Positions 1 to 5,840 of a DNA stretch of 6,787 bases are shown piece by piece (the first letter of the stretch is position 1; each line of letters begins with the position of its first letter). The position numbers were made by a program, and so were the translations under genes. The stretch comes from an uncultured Veillonella sp. Lineage in GTDB: Bacteria; Bacillota; Negativicutes; Veillonellales; Veillonellaceae. The DNA lies in the NCBI GenBank assembly GCA_937930265.1, contig CALGLI010000338.1:1-6787 (forward strand). The letters are read 5' to 3'. The notes below the pieces were generated by a model that had not been told where the DNA came from, ran no database searches, and was given only the letters and a program-made list of their open reading frames with translations.

Positions 1-41
1 GAAATGAATTCAAATAATTACTACACAAATGGAGGTTAGCA

Positions 42-239
42 ATGAGCTTAATTAAAAGTTTATCCAACCGCTTGTCTGTGCTAGGATATAGTGGTTACGA
101 AATTTCACAAATTATCAATAGTGCAACGGGCGGTCAAGACATCAATGCTTTGACTAGTCAAGATTTACACCATGTGGCAAATACAATGGAACACTACGTA
201 CAAGCAGGTTCCCAATACGTTGCGGAATATAGTAAATAA
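42..239 (+). CDS. Small protein of unknown function (65 aa)
   Basis: I do not recognise this family. The ATG follows a strong Shine-Dalgarno GGAGG (31-35) at 6 bases, and a strong terminator begins 4 bases after the stop, so it looks like a genuine, separately terminated gene or the last gene of an upstream unit. The product is soluble and has no signal peptide, membrane segment or cysteine. Residues 4-14 and about 38-62 look helical, joined by a Gly/Ser/Asn-rich middle (GYSGYE at 15-20, TGG at 29-31). The second helix contains two His (43-44), a third at 51 and several aromatic residues. The fold could be a short helical hairpin that works as a partner or adaptor, but that is only inference. 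No function is assigned. I am confident it is coding, less so of anything else. Confidence 0.75.
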   Translation: MSLIKSLSNRLSVLGYSGYEISQIINSATGGQDINALTSQDLHHVANTMEHYVQAGSQYVAEYSK

Positions 240-243
240 GCCG

Positions 244-293
244 AAACTGTTACAGTTTGTAAGAACTTACAAATTGTAACAGTTTTTTGTTTT
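244..293 (+). terminator. Strong intrinsic terminator after the 65-aa gene
   Basis: Arms at 244-263 and 266-285 are complementary over 20 positions with one G-U wobble (G255 opposite T274). The turn is a tight tetraloop GAAC (263-266). The right arm runs into TTTTTT (283-288) and then G and TTTT (290-293), a classic rho-independent tail. The stem is AT-rich but very long. No T tract lies on the opposite side, so it is probably one-directional, ending the transcript of the small gene and insulating the downstream decarboxylase. Confidence 0.9.
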
Positions 294-404
294 GTCATTC
301 AGGATTTTACTAGGCTTTTAGAGTGATATATATAGGGATTACCTTGAAAGAGGTTATAGTGGGACAAAAATATATACATCTATCATTAGGAAAGGTAGAA
401 TCTC

Positions 405-433
405 TTGAATGGATGTACAGAGTAGGGTAGAAT
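405..433 (+). promoter_or_regulatory. Candidate sigma-A promoter for the decarboxylase gene
   Basis: A TTGAAT box (405-410) and a TAGAAT box (428-433) are separated by exactly 17 bases. They match the consensus at 4 of 6 and 5 of 6 positions. Transcription would start near 440, giving a leader of about 50 bases. The site lies downstream of the terminator at 244-293 and upstream of the ATG at 492, where a promoter is needed. A second possible -10, TATAAT at 461-466, has no recognisable -35 partner. Confidence 0.5.
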
Positions 434-491
434 ACTAAATAGAGTGTAATGTATATTAACTATAATACAATTGTAAAAGAAGTAATACTAA

Positions 492-2171
492 ATGAAACAA
501 CATGCAAATCAACATCGACTTCCCTTTGTGGAGTCTTTAGAACAATATAAAGAACAACATATGGTACCCTTTCATACGCCTGGTCATAAGATCGGGCAGG
601 GAGCGCCACCGTTATTAACAGAATGGATGGGTAATGCTTTGCCTTATGATTTGGGATTGATGTATGCCATCGATGATTATCATGAACCAGAGCGCGAATT
701 ACTGGAAGCGCAGCAATTAGCAGCACAAGCCTTTGGGGCGGACCATACATGGTTTTCTATTAACGGAACATCTGGTGCGATTCAAATGATGATTATGAGT
801 GCAGTGAAAGAAGGGGATTCTATTATTATTCCTCGAGAGGCTCACTGCTCTGTTCATAATAGCTTAGTATTGAGTGGGGCTAAACCCATCTATATGACGG
901 GGCGCTTTCATCAGCGGTGGGGCATCCCTGTTGGCGTCACAGCAGACGATGCAATCGCTACGATGGTTGCCCATCCAGAGGCAAAGGCCATCTTGTTAGT
1001 GCACCCGAACTATTATGGGGTAGGTGTAGATGTGGAACGAATTGTACAGGCAGCTCATGAACGGCACATGCTAGTGCTAGTGGATGAAGCCCATGGACCG
1101 CATTTAGTACCATCCTTGGGGATGCCTATACCCGCTTTGGCTAGTGGAGCTGATTTAGTAGCGCAAAGCACGCATAAATTATTGGGCTCTTTGACGCAAA
1201 CTTCGATGTTACATGGACAAGGCCCTCGTATTGATGTAGACCGCATTCAACGATTGCAACAAATTTTGATGAGCACTAGTCCGAATTATATTTTCTTAGC
1301 ATCGTTAGATATGGCACGCCACCAATGGGCTACAGAGGGACCGTCGCTCATGAAACATACATTGGAGTTAGCTCGGACATTGCGAAGGGTGCTAAATGAG
1401 ATTCCGGGCATTGCCTGTCCTAGTCTTACAGATATAGAAGGGGCTTTCAGTTTGGATGAAACTAAGATCATTATCGAGGCAAAGGATCTTGGACTTACGG
1501 CACAAGAGTTAGAACGAGAGCTGCGAGCACGTCATATTGAAGTGGAACTCATGAAAGCTTATCATGTCTTATTATTAATTACCATAGGTGATACGGATAC
1601 ATCTATACAACATGTGATAGATGCAGTGCAAGATATCTCAGATAATTATCGGTATAATGTAGAGTGTGCCACAAAAAAATTCAGCACAGCTCATCGAAAG
1701 AATGATACAATTTCGGGTGAACAAACTAATTATACCCCTATTAATGTAATGCATAGTACAAAGAATACAACAAAGGATACTATAAAGAATATCACAGGGG
1801 ATGCTACAAGAAATACTATCATCGATAATGTAGATGATGTATATGATGCATATCATGCACATGCCACGGATGATAAGGGTGTAGATGCAAGTATAATGGA
1901 AACTCTACCGACACCAGTAGTGGCACTTTCACCGCGGGAAGCATTTTATACAGAGATGGAAGAAATACACTTAGAAAAAGCTCTAGGGAGAGTTAGTGGG
2001 GAAACCATAACCTATTATCCACCGGGGATCCCTTGTTTAGGCGTAGGGGAAACCATAACGGAAGAAGTATTGGCATATATGAAACAGAAACAACGTGATG
2101 GGTATGTACCGAATGGTGCGAGGGATCGCCAGTTGCAAACAATCCTTGTGTGTAAAGATAGAGAGAAGTAG
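492..2171 (+). CDS. PLP-dependent Orn/Lys/Arg decarboxylase (YaaO/SpeA-like)
   Basis: This is a fold-type I, PLP-dependent decarboxylase of basic amino acids, making a polyamine (cadaverine, putrescine or agmatine) and CO2 in the cytoplasm. Signatures are PFHTPGHK (26-33), NGTSGA (91-96) for phosphate binding, His118 in REAHCS stacking on PLP, DEAHGPH (198-204) with Asp198 for the pyridine nitrogen, and STHK with the Schiff-base Lys229. The C-terminal domain starts near 472 (PREAF at 481-485, YYPPGIP at 508-514). The family is usually about 480-490 residues. The extra 70 or so lie in a polar linker, about 386-473, with a tetrapeptide-like repeat. An in-frame TAA directly precedes the ATG, fixing the start; the ribosome site is weak (AAAAGAAG, 475-482). 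B. subtilis yaaO also sits directly before tmk. Substrate cannot be read from the sequence. If the host is Veillonella, whose peptidoglycan is known to carry cadaverine or putrescine, a cell-wall polyamine role is possible. Confidence 0.93.
   Translation: MKQHANQHRLPFVESLEQYKEQHMVPFHTPGHKIGQGAPPLLTEWMGNALPYDLGLMYAIDDYHEPERELLEAQQLAAQAFGADHTWFSINGTSGAIQMMIMSAVKEGDSIIIPREAHCSVHNSLVLSGAKPIYMTGRFHQRWGIPVGVTADDAIATMVAHPEAKAILLVHPNYYGVGVDVERIVQAAHERHMLVLVDEAHGPHLVPSLGMPIPALASGADLVAQSTHKLLGSLTQTSMLHGQGPRIDVDRIQRLQQILMSTSPNYIFLASLDMARHQWATEGPSLMKHTLELARTLRRVLNEIPGIACPSLTDIEGAFSLDETKIIIEAKDLGLTAQELERELRARHIEVELMKAYHVLLLITIGDTDTSIQHVIDAVQDISDNYRYNVECATKKFSTAHRKNDTISGEQTNYTPINVMHSTKNTTKDTIKNITGDATRNTIIDNVDDVYDAYHAHATDDKGVDASIMETLPTPVVALSPREAFYTEMEEIHLEKALGRVSGETITYYPPGIPCLGVGETITEEVLAYMKQKQRDGYVPNGARDRQLQTILVCKDREK
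1755..1838 (+). repeat. Degenerate 12-bp tandem repeat inside the decarboxylase linker
   Basis: Seven consecutive 12-base units can be laid out in frame. The first is agtacaaagaat, and the rough consensus of the first five is nctacaaagaat. They encode four-residue units that always end in Asn or Asp (STKN, TTKD, TIKN, ITGD and three more, residues 422-449). Identity fades towards the 3' end. The unit length is a multiple of three, so gain or loss of a unit would keep the frame. The array is too diverged for ready slippage today. Confidence 0.6.
1998..2059 (+). repeat. 14-bp direct repeat in the decarboxylase C-terminal domain
   Basis: The exact sequence GGGGAAACCATAAC occurs at 1998-2011 and again at 2046-2059, 48 bases apart and in the same reading frame. 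Both copies encode GETIT (residues 503-507 and 519-523). Family members normally have a similar Gly-Glu-x-Ile pattern at both places, so the protein similarity is expected. Identity at every base is the only odd part. Confidence 0.7.
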
Positions 2172-2226
2172 AGGCATGGTGTGGTATGAACATAGTATGT
2201 ATAGGGTAAGCGGGTGTGTACCAATT

Positions 2227-2255
2227 TTTGCAGTATCACATAGCCTATATATAAT
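2227..2255 (+). promoter_or_regulatory. Candidate sigma-A promoter for tmk
   Basis: TTTGCA (2227-2232) and a perfect TATAAT (2250-2255) are 17 bases apart, in the gap between the decarboxylase stop (2171) and the tmk start (2338). Transcription would begin near 2262, giving a leader of about 75 bases. The -35 box is only a 4 of 6 match and the region is AT-rich, so chance is possible. I see no convincing terminator after the decarboxylase, so read-through into tmk is also likely. Confidence 0.45.
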
Positions 2256-2325
2256 TAGTGTGTAGAGTGGACTAAAAGTGTTGTGATGCTTTATATAAGA
2301 AAATAAGAAAAAATTGCGATATCAT

Positions 2326-2331
2326 AAGGAG
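2326..2331 (+). promoter_or_regulatory. tmk: Ribosome binding site that fixes the tmk start
   Basis: AAGGAG lies 6 bases before the ATG at 2338. The upstream in-frame TTG (2314) lies before this site, and the ATG at 2332 abuts it with no spacing. The site therefore favours 2338, which also gives the family-typical N-terminus MGQLIIIEGGDGSGK. Confidence 0.85.
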
Positions 2332-2337
2332 ATGTAT

Positions 2338-3018
2338 ATGGGACAATTAATTATTATTGAAGGTGGCGACGGCAGTGGTAAGGCCACGCAGACGGCAAAA
2401 TTATTGGAACGACTAAAAGCAGAAGGATACCCAGTTCGGTCAGTTAGTTTTCCTAATTACGATAGTCCTGCAGCAGAACCAATTAAAATGTACTTGCGAG
2501 GAGACTTTGGAAAAGAGGCAAACTCAGTGAATGCCTATGTGGCTAGTACCCTCTATGCCATAGATCGATTTGCGTCCTATCGTCAAGATTGGCAACGCTT
2601 TTACGAAGAAGGTGGCATCATCATTGCCGATCGCTATACCACATCGAATATGGTTCATCAAATGATAAAATACAATGATAAGGAAGAACGAAACACCTTT
2701 TTACAGTGGCTTGATCAATTAGAATACGATTTATATGGCTTGCCAAGACCGGATGCAGTCATCTTATTGGATATGCCTTTGTCCTTGTCTAAAGCCTTGT
2801 TAGCAGAACGGACAGGTAAAACAGGTGGCAATACGGGCGATATTCATGAACAGGACACCTCTCATTTGACGGCGGTTCATGAAGCCTATGATATGTTGGT
2901 GAATACCTATGATTGGCATCGTGTGCACTGTGAGAATGAAAGTAATCAGTTACGCACTATTGATGACATTCATGAAGAAGTGTATGGTATTGCAAAACAA
3001 TATATATGTAAAGGCTAA
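2338..3018 (+). CDS. tmk: Thymidylate kinase (dTMP kinase)
   Basis: Tmk phosphorylates dTMP to dTDP with ATP, the step feeding dTTP synthesis in the cytoplasm. The 226-residue product shows the P-loop GGDGSGKAT (9-17, Lys15), SFPNYDSP (37-44) in the nucleotide-binding region, DRF (76-78) and ADRY (97-100) of the dTMP site. A LID segment with Arg158 and Lys161 leads into DIHEQD (168-173). The residue after the P-loop lysine is Ala16 rather than the usual Ser/Thr, with Thr at 17. I recall GSGKATQ-type loops in clostridial-type thymidylate kinases, so I read this as a subfamily trait, not a defect. The start is ATG 2338, set by the AAGGAG at 2326. Placement next to a yaaO-like gene and before holB matches B. 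subtilis, but yaaQ and yaaR, which lie between tmk and holB there, are missing. Confidence 0.93.
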   Translation: MGQLIIIEGGDGSGKATQTAKLLERLKAEGYPVRSVSFPNYDSPAAEPIKMYLRGDFGKEANSVNAYVASTLYAIDRFASYRQDWQRFYEEGGIIIADRYTTSNMVHQMIKYNDKEERNTFLQWLDQLEYDLYGLPRPDAVILLDMPLSLSKALLAERTGKTGGNTGDIHEQDTSHLTAVHEAYDMLVNTYDWHRVHCENESNQLRTIDDIHEEVYGIAKQYICKG

Positions 3019-3031
3019 TCCCCAGCTAATG

Positions 3032-3105
3032 GAATGTGTCATACCTATTCGCTAGCGTGAATCGTTTAGCATCCTGGATAGGCTATTATGGTACGACACA
3101 CATTC
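3032..3105. repeat. Long imperfect inverted repeat downstream of tmk
   Basis: The left arm GAATGTGTC (3032-3040), an unpaired A and TACC (3042-3045) pair with GGTA (3090-3093), an unpaired C and GACAC (3095-3099), then ACATTC after a small bulge (to 3105). Inside are a palindrome CGCTAGCG (3050-3057) flanked by ATTC and GAAT (3047-3062), and CCTAT (3044-3048), which can instead pair with ATAGG (3078-3082). No T tract follows, so it is not itself an intrinsic terminator. It begins 13 bases after the tmk stop and would lie in the tmk 3' untranslated region. It could be a stabilising 3' structure or a member of a dispersed palindromic repeat family; I do not recognise it. Confidence 0.5.
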
Positions 3106-3120
3106 AACAAAGGATATGAT

Positions 3121-3176
3121 AGAAACACCACATGGCGTGCAAATATTTTGCCGAAACCATAGGGTGTTTCTTCTTT
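3121..3176 (+). terminator. Intrinsic terminator after tmk
   Basis: The outer arms AGAAACACC (3121-3129) and GGTGTTTCT (3163-3171) are fully complementary. Inside, ATGG (3132-3135) pairs with CCAT (3157-3160), and GCAAA (3139-3143) pairs with TTTGC (3147-3151) around a TAT loop. The structure leads into the T-rich tract TTCTTTTATT (3171-3180). It would end the tmk transcript before the holB promoter. Confidence 0.8.
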
Positions 3177-3201
3177 TATTCGTGTATTTCTTGCCATAAC
3201 A

Positions 3202-3210
3202 TGCTATAAT
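3202..3210 (+). promoter_or_regulatory. Extended -10 promoter of the holB operon
   Basis: TGCTATAAT is a perfect extended -10 element (TGn followed by TATAAT at 3205-3210). The -35 region at the right distance (about 3182-3187) is poor, as is common when a TGn motif is present. Transcription would start near 3217, about 26 bases before the holB ATG. The position, right after a terminator and just before a five-gene overlapping cluster, supports the call. Confidence 0.7.
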
Positions 3211-3242
3211 AAAGGGTAGTCTTATGAGGTAAAGGAGGGTGT

Positions 3243-4286
3243 ATGTCATTTTTTGAAACTGTACTTGGTCAACACCAAGTGAAAGAGCAAATTACTACAT
3301 TAATCCAAGATTCTGCTTTGCCCCATAGCTTACTGCTCTATGGAGAAACAGGTTCAGAGTCGACATCCATGGCCATCGCCATCGGGTCCACGTTAGTGGG
3401 ACGTCAGATTTTTTCTCCTGATGAGGGACAGACCTTTTTATCTACCATAGAGCAACAACGCATTGAGTCTGGTGAAAGCGAGAGCGCAGTCAAAGATAAA
3501 GGATTGCCAATTTATATTGATCAAGGAGAAGCCTTTTGGATTCGCCCTATGAAAACGCAGCTCAGTGTAGAACAATGGTATAGCTTATTAGAAAAGTATA
3601 TTAATGTGTCTAGTGATACACCACGGGTGGTTATCGTAGAAGGTTTTCAGACAGCCAATACTGTTTTAGCGAATGCGATGCTGAAAACGATTGAAGAACC
3701 ACCACGGAATATGTATTTTATCATTGTCACTACCAATATTGACAATGTATTGCCCACCATCGTGTCACGATGTATGCTCATTGGTATGCAACCAGTGCCA
3801 GAAGAGGAATTGGTGCAAGCCCTAACTAAAGAAGGGTATACAGGAGATATTTCACGTGCTGTTCGAAGTGCGCGTGGAAATCCAACATTAGCTCGTCAAT
3901 GGGCGCAGGCTGGTGGTATTGAAAGTTTAGAAAAGGCTATGGAAGTGCTAGAATGCGTAGTGGAAAGAAGTCATTTCTTTACTACCTTAACCCTATCCTT
4001 TGAGGGACTTTCAAAAGAAGTGGTACTTGATATATTGAACTGGTTACGTGTGTTAGCAAGAGACATGTTAGCCTTGCGATATGGCACAGAGAGTGAAAAG
4101 ATGATACTGAGTGAGTATCGATTCCGTATGCAAATGATTTTGGAACGATGGTCATCTAAATCTTTGCAACGCATTGTGCCCATTACATTAGAAGCAGAAC
4201 AGGCACTGCGCCTTAATGTGCGCTTAGGCCTTGTCATAGATGGAGTTATATTAGCCTTAAGAGAGGCTGTGAAGGAGGATATATAG
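3243..4286 (+). CDS. holB: DNA polymerase III delta-prime subunit (divergent)
   Basis: This is the stator subunit of the clamp loader, which opens the beta clamp with delta and tau/gamma at the replication fork. Family marks are the N-terminal GQHQVKEQI and LPHSLLLYGETG (26-37), NAMLKTIEEPP (144-154), the SRC motif (175-177) that supplies the arginine finger, and RGNPTLARQW (211-220) in the sensor 2 region. A helical collar domain follows to residue 347, a usual length. The ancestral P-loop is degenerate: GETGSEST (34-41) lacks the Lys, and the Walker B acidic cluster is reduced to VEGF (132-135). Delta-prime is known not to need ATP, so this agrees with its role. The usual cysteine zinc module after the P-loop is missing: residues 52-100 contain no cysteine. 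The start has a very strong AAAGGAGGG (3231-3239). It is the first gene of an overlapping operon. Confidence 0.9.
   Translation: MSFFETVLGQHQVKEQITTLIQDSALPHSLLLYGETGSESTSMAIAIGSTLVGRQIFSPDEGQTFLSTIEQQRIESGESESAVKDKGLPIYIDQGEAFWIRPMKTQLSVEQWYSLLEKYINVSSDTPRVVIVEGFQTANTVLANAMLKTIEEPPRNMYFIIVTTNIDNVLPTIVSRCMLIGMQPVPEEELVQALTKEGYTGDISRAVRSARGNPTLARQWAQAGGIESLEKAMEVLECVVERSHFFTTLTLSFEGLSKEVVLDILNWLRVLARDMLALRYGTESEKMILSEYRFRMQMILERWSSKSLQRIVPITLEAEQALRLNVRLGLVIDGVILALREAVKEDI
4272..4280 (+). promoter_or_regulatory. ricT: Ribosome binding site that supports the ricT GTG start
   Basis: AAGGAGGAT lies 5 bases before the GTG at 4286 and inside the end of holB. It explains why ricT can use a GTG that shares its G with the holB stop codon TAG (4284-4286), and it marks reinitiation at the junction. 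Confidence 0.85.
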
Positions 4287-5131
4287 TGGTTACTATAGTA
4301 GGAGTACGCTTTAAAAAAGCTGGCAAAATCTACTACTTTAGCCCAGGGTTTATCACCCTAAAGACGGGAGATGGTGTCATAGTAGAAACTTCTCGTGGGT
4401 TGGAATTTGGGGAAGTTGTAATAGGTCCACGAAAAGTATCGAAAGATAGCGTGGTGCAACCGCTGAAAGAAGTGACGCGGAAAGCAACACCAAAAGATCT
4501 TAAACAAGTAGAAAAAAATAAAGAGCGAGAAGAAAAAGCCTTTGAAATTGGGCTAGAAAAAATAGCGTATCGTGGATTGCCTATGAAATTAATCAATGTG
4601 GAATACACATTTGATATGAATAAAATTGTCTTCTTCTTTACGGCAGAAGGTCGTATTGATTTCCGTGAGCTCGTAAAAGATTTGGCCAATGTATTCCGTA
4701 CCCGCATTGAATTGCGACAAGTAGGGGTTCGTGATGAGGCAAAGGTATTAAATGGCATAGGAGCCTGTGGTCGTCCATTGTGTTGTGCTACTTTCTTAGG
4801 TGATTTTGCATCAGTGTCTATTCGTATGGCGAAGGATCAAAACTTGAGCTTAAATCCTACAAAAATTTCCGGCATTTGTGGTCGTTTGATGTGTTGTTTG
4901 AACTATGAAAATGACTCTTACCTAAAAGGGGGAGACTTGTATTCACAAAAAGCAAAACAACCAGCTCCTGCAGCGGAGCCACCTGGTATTGGTAAAGAAG
5001 TTGTGACCGATGAAGGGTTAGGGAAAGTCTTAAAAATCAATAACATGAAAAAGACTGTAAAAGTACAATTAGAAGCAGGACGAACCATCGATTTACATTG
5101 GTCTGAAGTGGCATTACCGGATGAAGAATAA
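4286..5131 (+). CDS. ricT: RicT/YaaT family protein with PSP1 domain
   Basis: In B. subtilis RicT (YaaT) joins RicA and RicF in the Y complex, which binds iron-sulfur clusters and steers RNase Y maturation of mRNAs, with effects on sporulation, competence and biofilm. The product has an N-terminal half with an FGEVV segment (41-45), a charged stretch (61-88, likely helical), and the PSP1 core. The core has six conserved cysteines in two similar clusters, CGRPLCC (161-167) and CGRLMCC (198-204), the likely cluster ligands. Residues about 234-275 form a small beta-rich tail with GKVLKINNMKKTVKVQLE. Length (281) is normal for the family. GTG is the start, backed by the AAGGAGGAT before it. In B. 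subtilis this gene also follows holB. The sporulation role need not apply in another lineage; what is seen here is only the conserved domain and cysteines. Confidence 0.92.
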   Translation: MVTIVGVRFKKAGKIYYFSPGFITLKTGDGVIVETSRGLEFGEVVIGPRKVSKDSVVQPLKEVTRKATPKDLKQVEKNKEREEKAFEIGLEKIAYRGLPMKLINVEYTFDMNKIVFFFTAEGRIDFRELVKDLANVFRTRIELRQVGVRDEAKVLNGIGACGRPLCCATFLGDFASVSIRMAKDQNLSLNPTKISGICGRLMCCLNYENDSYLKGGDLYSQKAKQPAPAAEPPGIGKEVVTDEGLGKVLKINNMKKTVKVQLEAGRTIDLHWSEVALPDEE

Positions 5132-5840
5132 TAGTACCACAACGGACTTGTTACTCAGTGGCTTTCAGCTGTTTCAAGATGAACGAGAGTTTAAGTTTTC
5201 CATCGATGCTATCTTACTGGCTCATTTTGGAACGGCAAAACCAAACAAACAGTATCTTGAGCTAGGCACGGGTACCGGAGTCATTCCGCATGTGCTATAC
5301 CATCGCGGGGCCCGTCATGTGGTTGGTGTAGATTGTAATTCTTATGTAATCGAGTTAGCTCAGAAAAGTGTTGTTCATAATGATATTGCTGATGCTGTAT
5401 CTATGGTGGAGCTAGATTACATGACTGATGCTGGCAAACCGTATTATGGTCAGTTTGATGGTATCTACATGAATCCGCCCTACTTTGAACCGAATAGTGG
5501 ACTTCTATCACAAGAAGAAAATGTAGCATTAGCCTTACATGAGCAGCAACATTCCATGAAAGATAGGTTGTTACAAGCCCAACGATATTTAAAATTTGGT
5601 GGTACATTGTGGATGATTTATACAACCTCACGATTAGAATCCTTACTGAGTGCTATAGAACAGACTCAATTTAAGGTAAAGCGAATGCGCTTTGTTCATG
5701 GTAATCAAGATAAAGTGAGCAAGTTAGTATTACTAGAATTAAAATATGGTGGAAAACTAGGTATGATGGTGGAACCACCTTTATATATTTATAAAGTGGA
5801 TGGTTCCTATTCAGATGAGGTACAAGCATATTATGAGTAG
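5121..5840 (+). CDS. yabB: tRNA1(Val) adenine(37)-N6-methyltransferase family (YabB/TrmN6)
   Basis: This is an S-adenosylmethionine-dependent N6-adenine methyltransferase. Relatives modify A37 next to the anticodon of tRNA1(Val). The 239-residue product has a Rossmann-type core: motif I LELGTGTGV (46-54), an acidic Asp71 in GVDCN for the cosubstrate ribose, and the catalytic NPPY (118-121) typical of amino-adenine methyltransferases. FSIDAILLAHF (26-36) and HEQQH (140-144) also fit the family. Specificity for tRNA is inferred from the family and from the neighbours rsmI and metG. The ATG overlaps the end of ricT by 11 bases and has no clear Shine-Dalgarno (only GAAGTGG, 5104-5110), so translation probably depends on coupling to ricT. 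In B. subtilis yabA lies between these two genes; here it is absent. Confidence 0.88.
   Translation: MKNNSTTTDLLLSGFQLFQDEREFKFSIDAILLAHFGTAKPNKQYLELGTGTGVIPHVLYHRGARHVVGVDCNSYVIELAQKSVVHNDIADAVSMVELDYMTDAGKPYYGQFDGIYMNPPYFEPNSGLLSQEENVALALHEQQHSMKDRLLQAQRYLKFGGTLWMIYTTSRLESLLSAIEQTQFKVKRMRFVHGNQDKVSKLVLLELKYGGKLGMMVEPPLYIYKVDGSYSDEVQAYYE

Noticed and set aside
461..466. TATAAT as the main decarboxylase promoter
   Set aside because: No -35 or TGn element accompanies it; the TTGAAT-17-TAGAAT pair at 405-433 fits better.
1638..1862. Minus-strand frame rich in Ile and Cys opposite the decarboxylase linker
   Set aside because: Its hydrophobic, membrane-like look is only the reverse reading of the AT-rich repeat; the plus-strand enzyme is clear.
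2172..2226. Possible terminator after the decarboxylase (GGTGTGTACC followed by T5)
   Set aside because: The stem is only three base pairs, too weak to call.
2314..2337. Upstream TTG (2314) and ATG (2332) as tmk starts
   Set aside because: The TTG precedes the AAGGAG at 2326-2331 and the ATG at 2332 abuts it; only ATG 2338 has proper spacing and gives the family-typical N-terminus.
3019..3242. T-box, riboswitch or other leader for the holB operon
   Set aside because: No conserved T-box or known riboswitch core was seen, and the predicted holB transcript leader is only about 26 bases long.
3052..3249. Minus-strand open frame of 65 codons in the tmk-holB gap
   Set aside because: It runs through the terminator, the extended -10 promoter and the holB start, and its product resembles no known protein.
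4333..4758. Minus-strand 141-codon open frame opposite ricT
   Set aside because: It is a shadow of a strongly conserved plus-strand gene, with no family signature of its own.
5800..5832. ATG at 5800 as the rsmI start
   Set aside because: It would add 11 residues with no family similarity and deepen the overlap with yabB; ATG 5833 gives the usual 288-residue protein.
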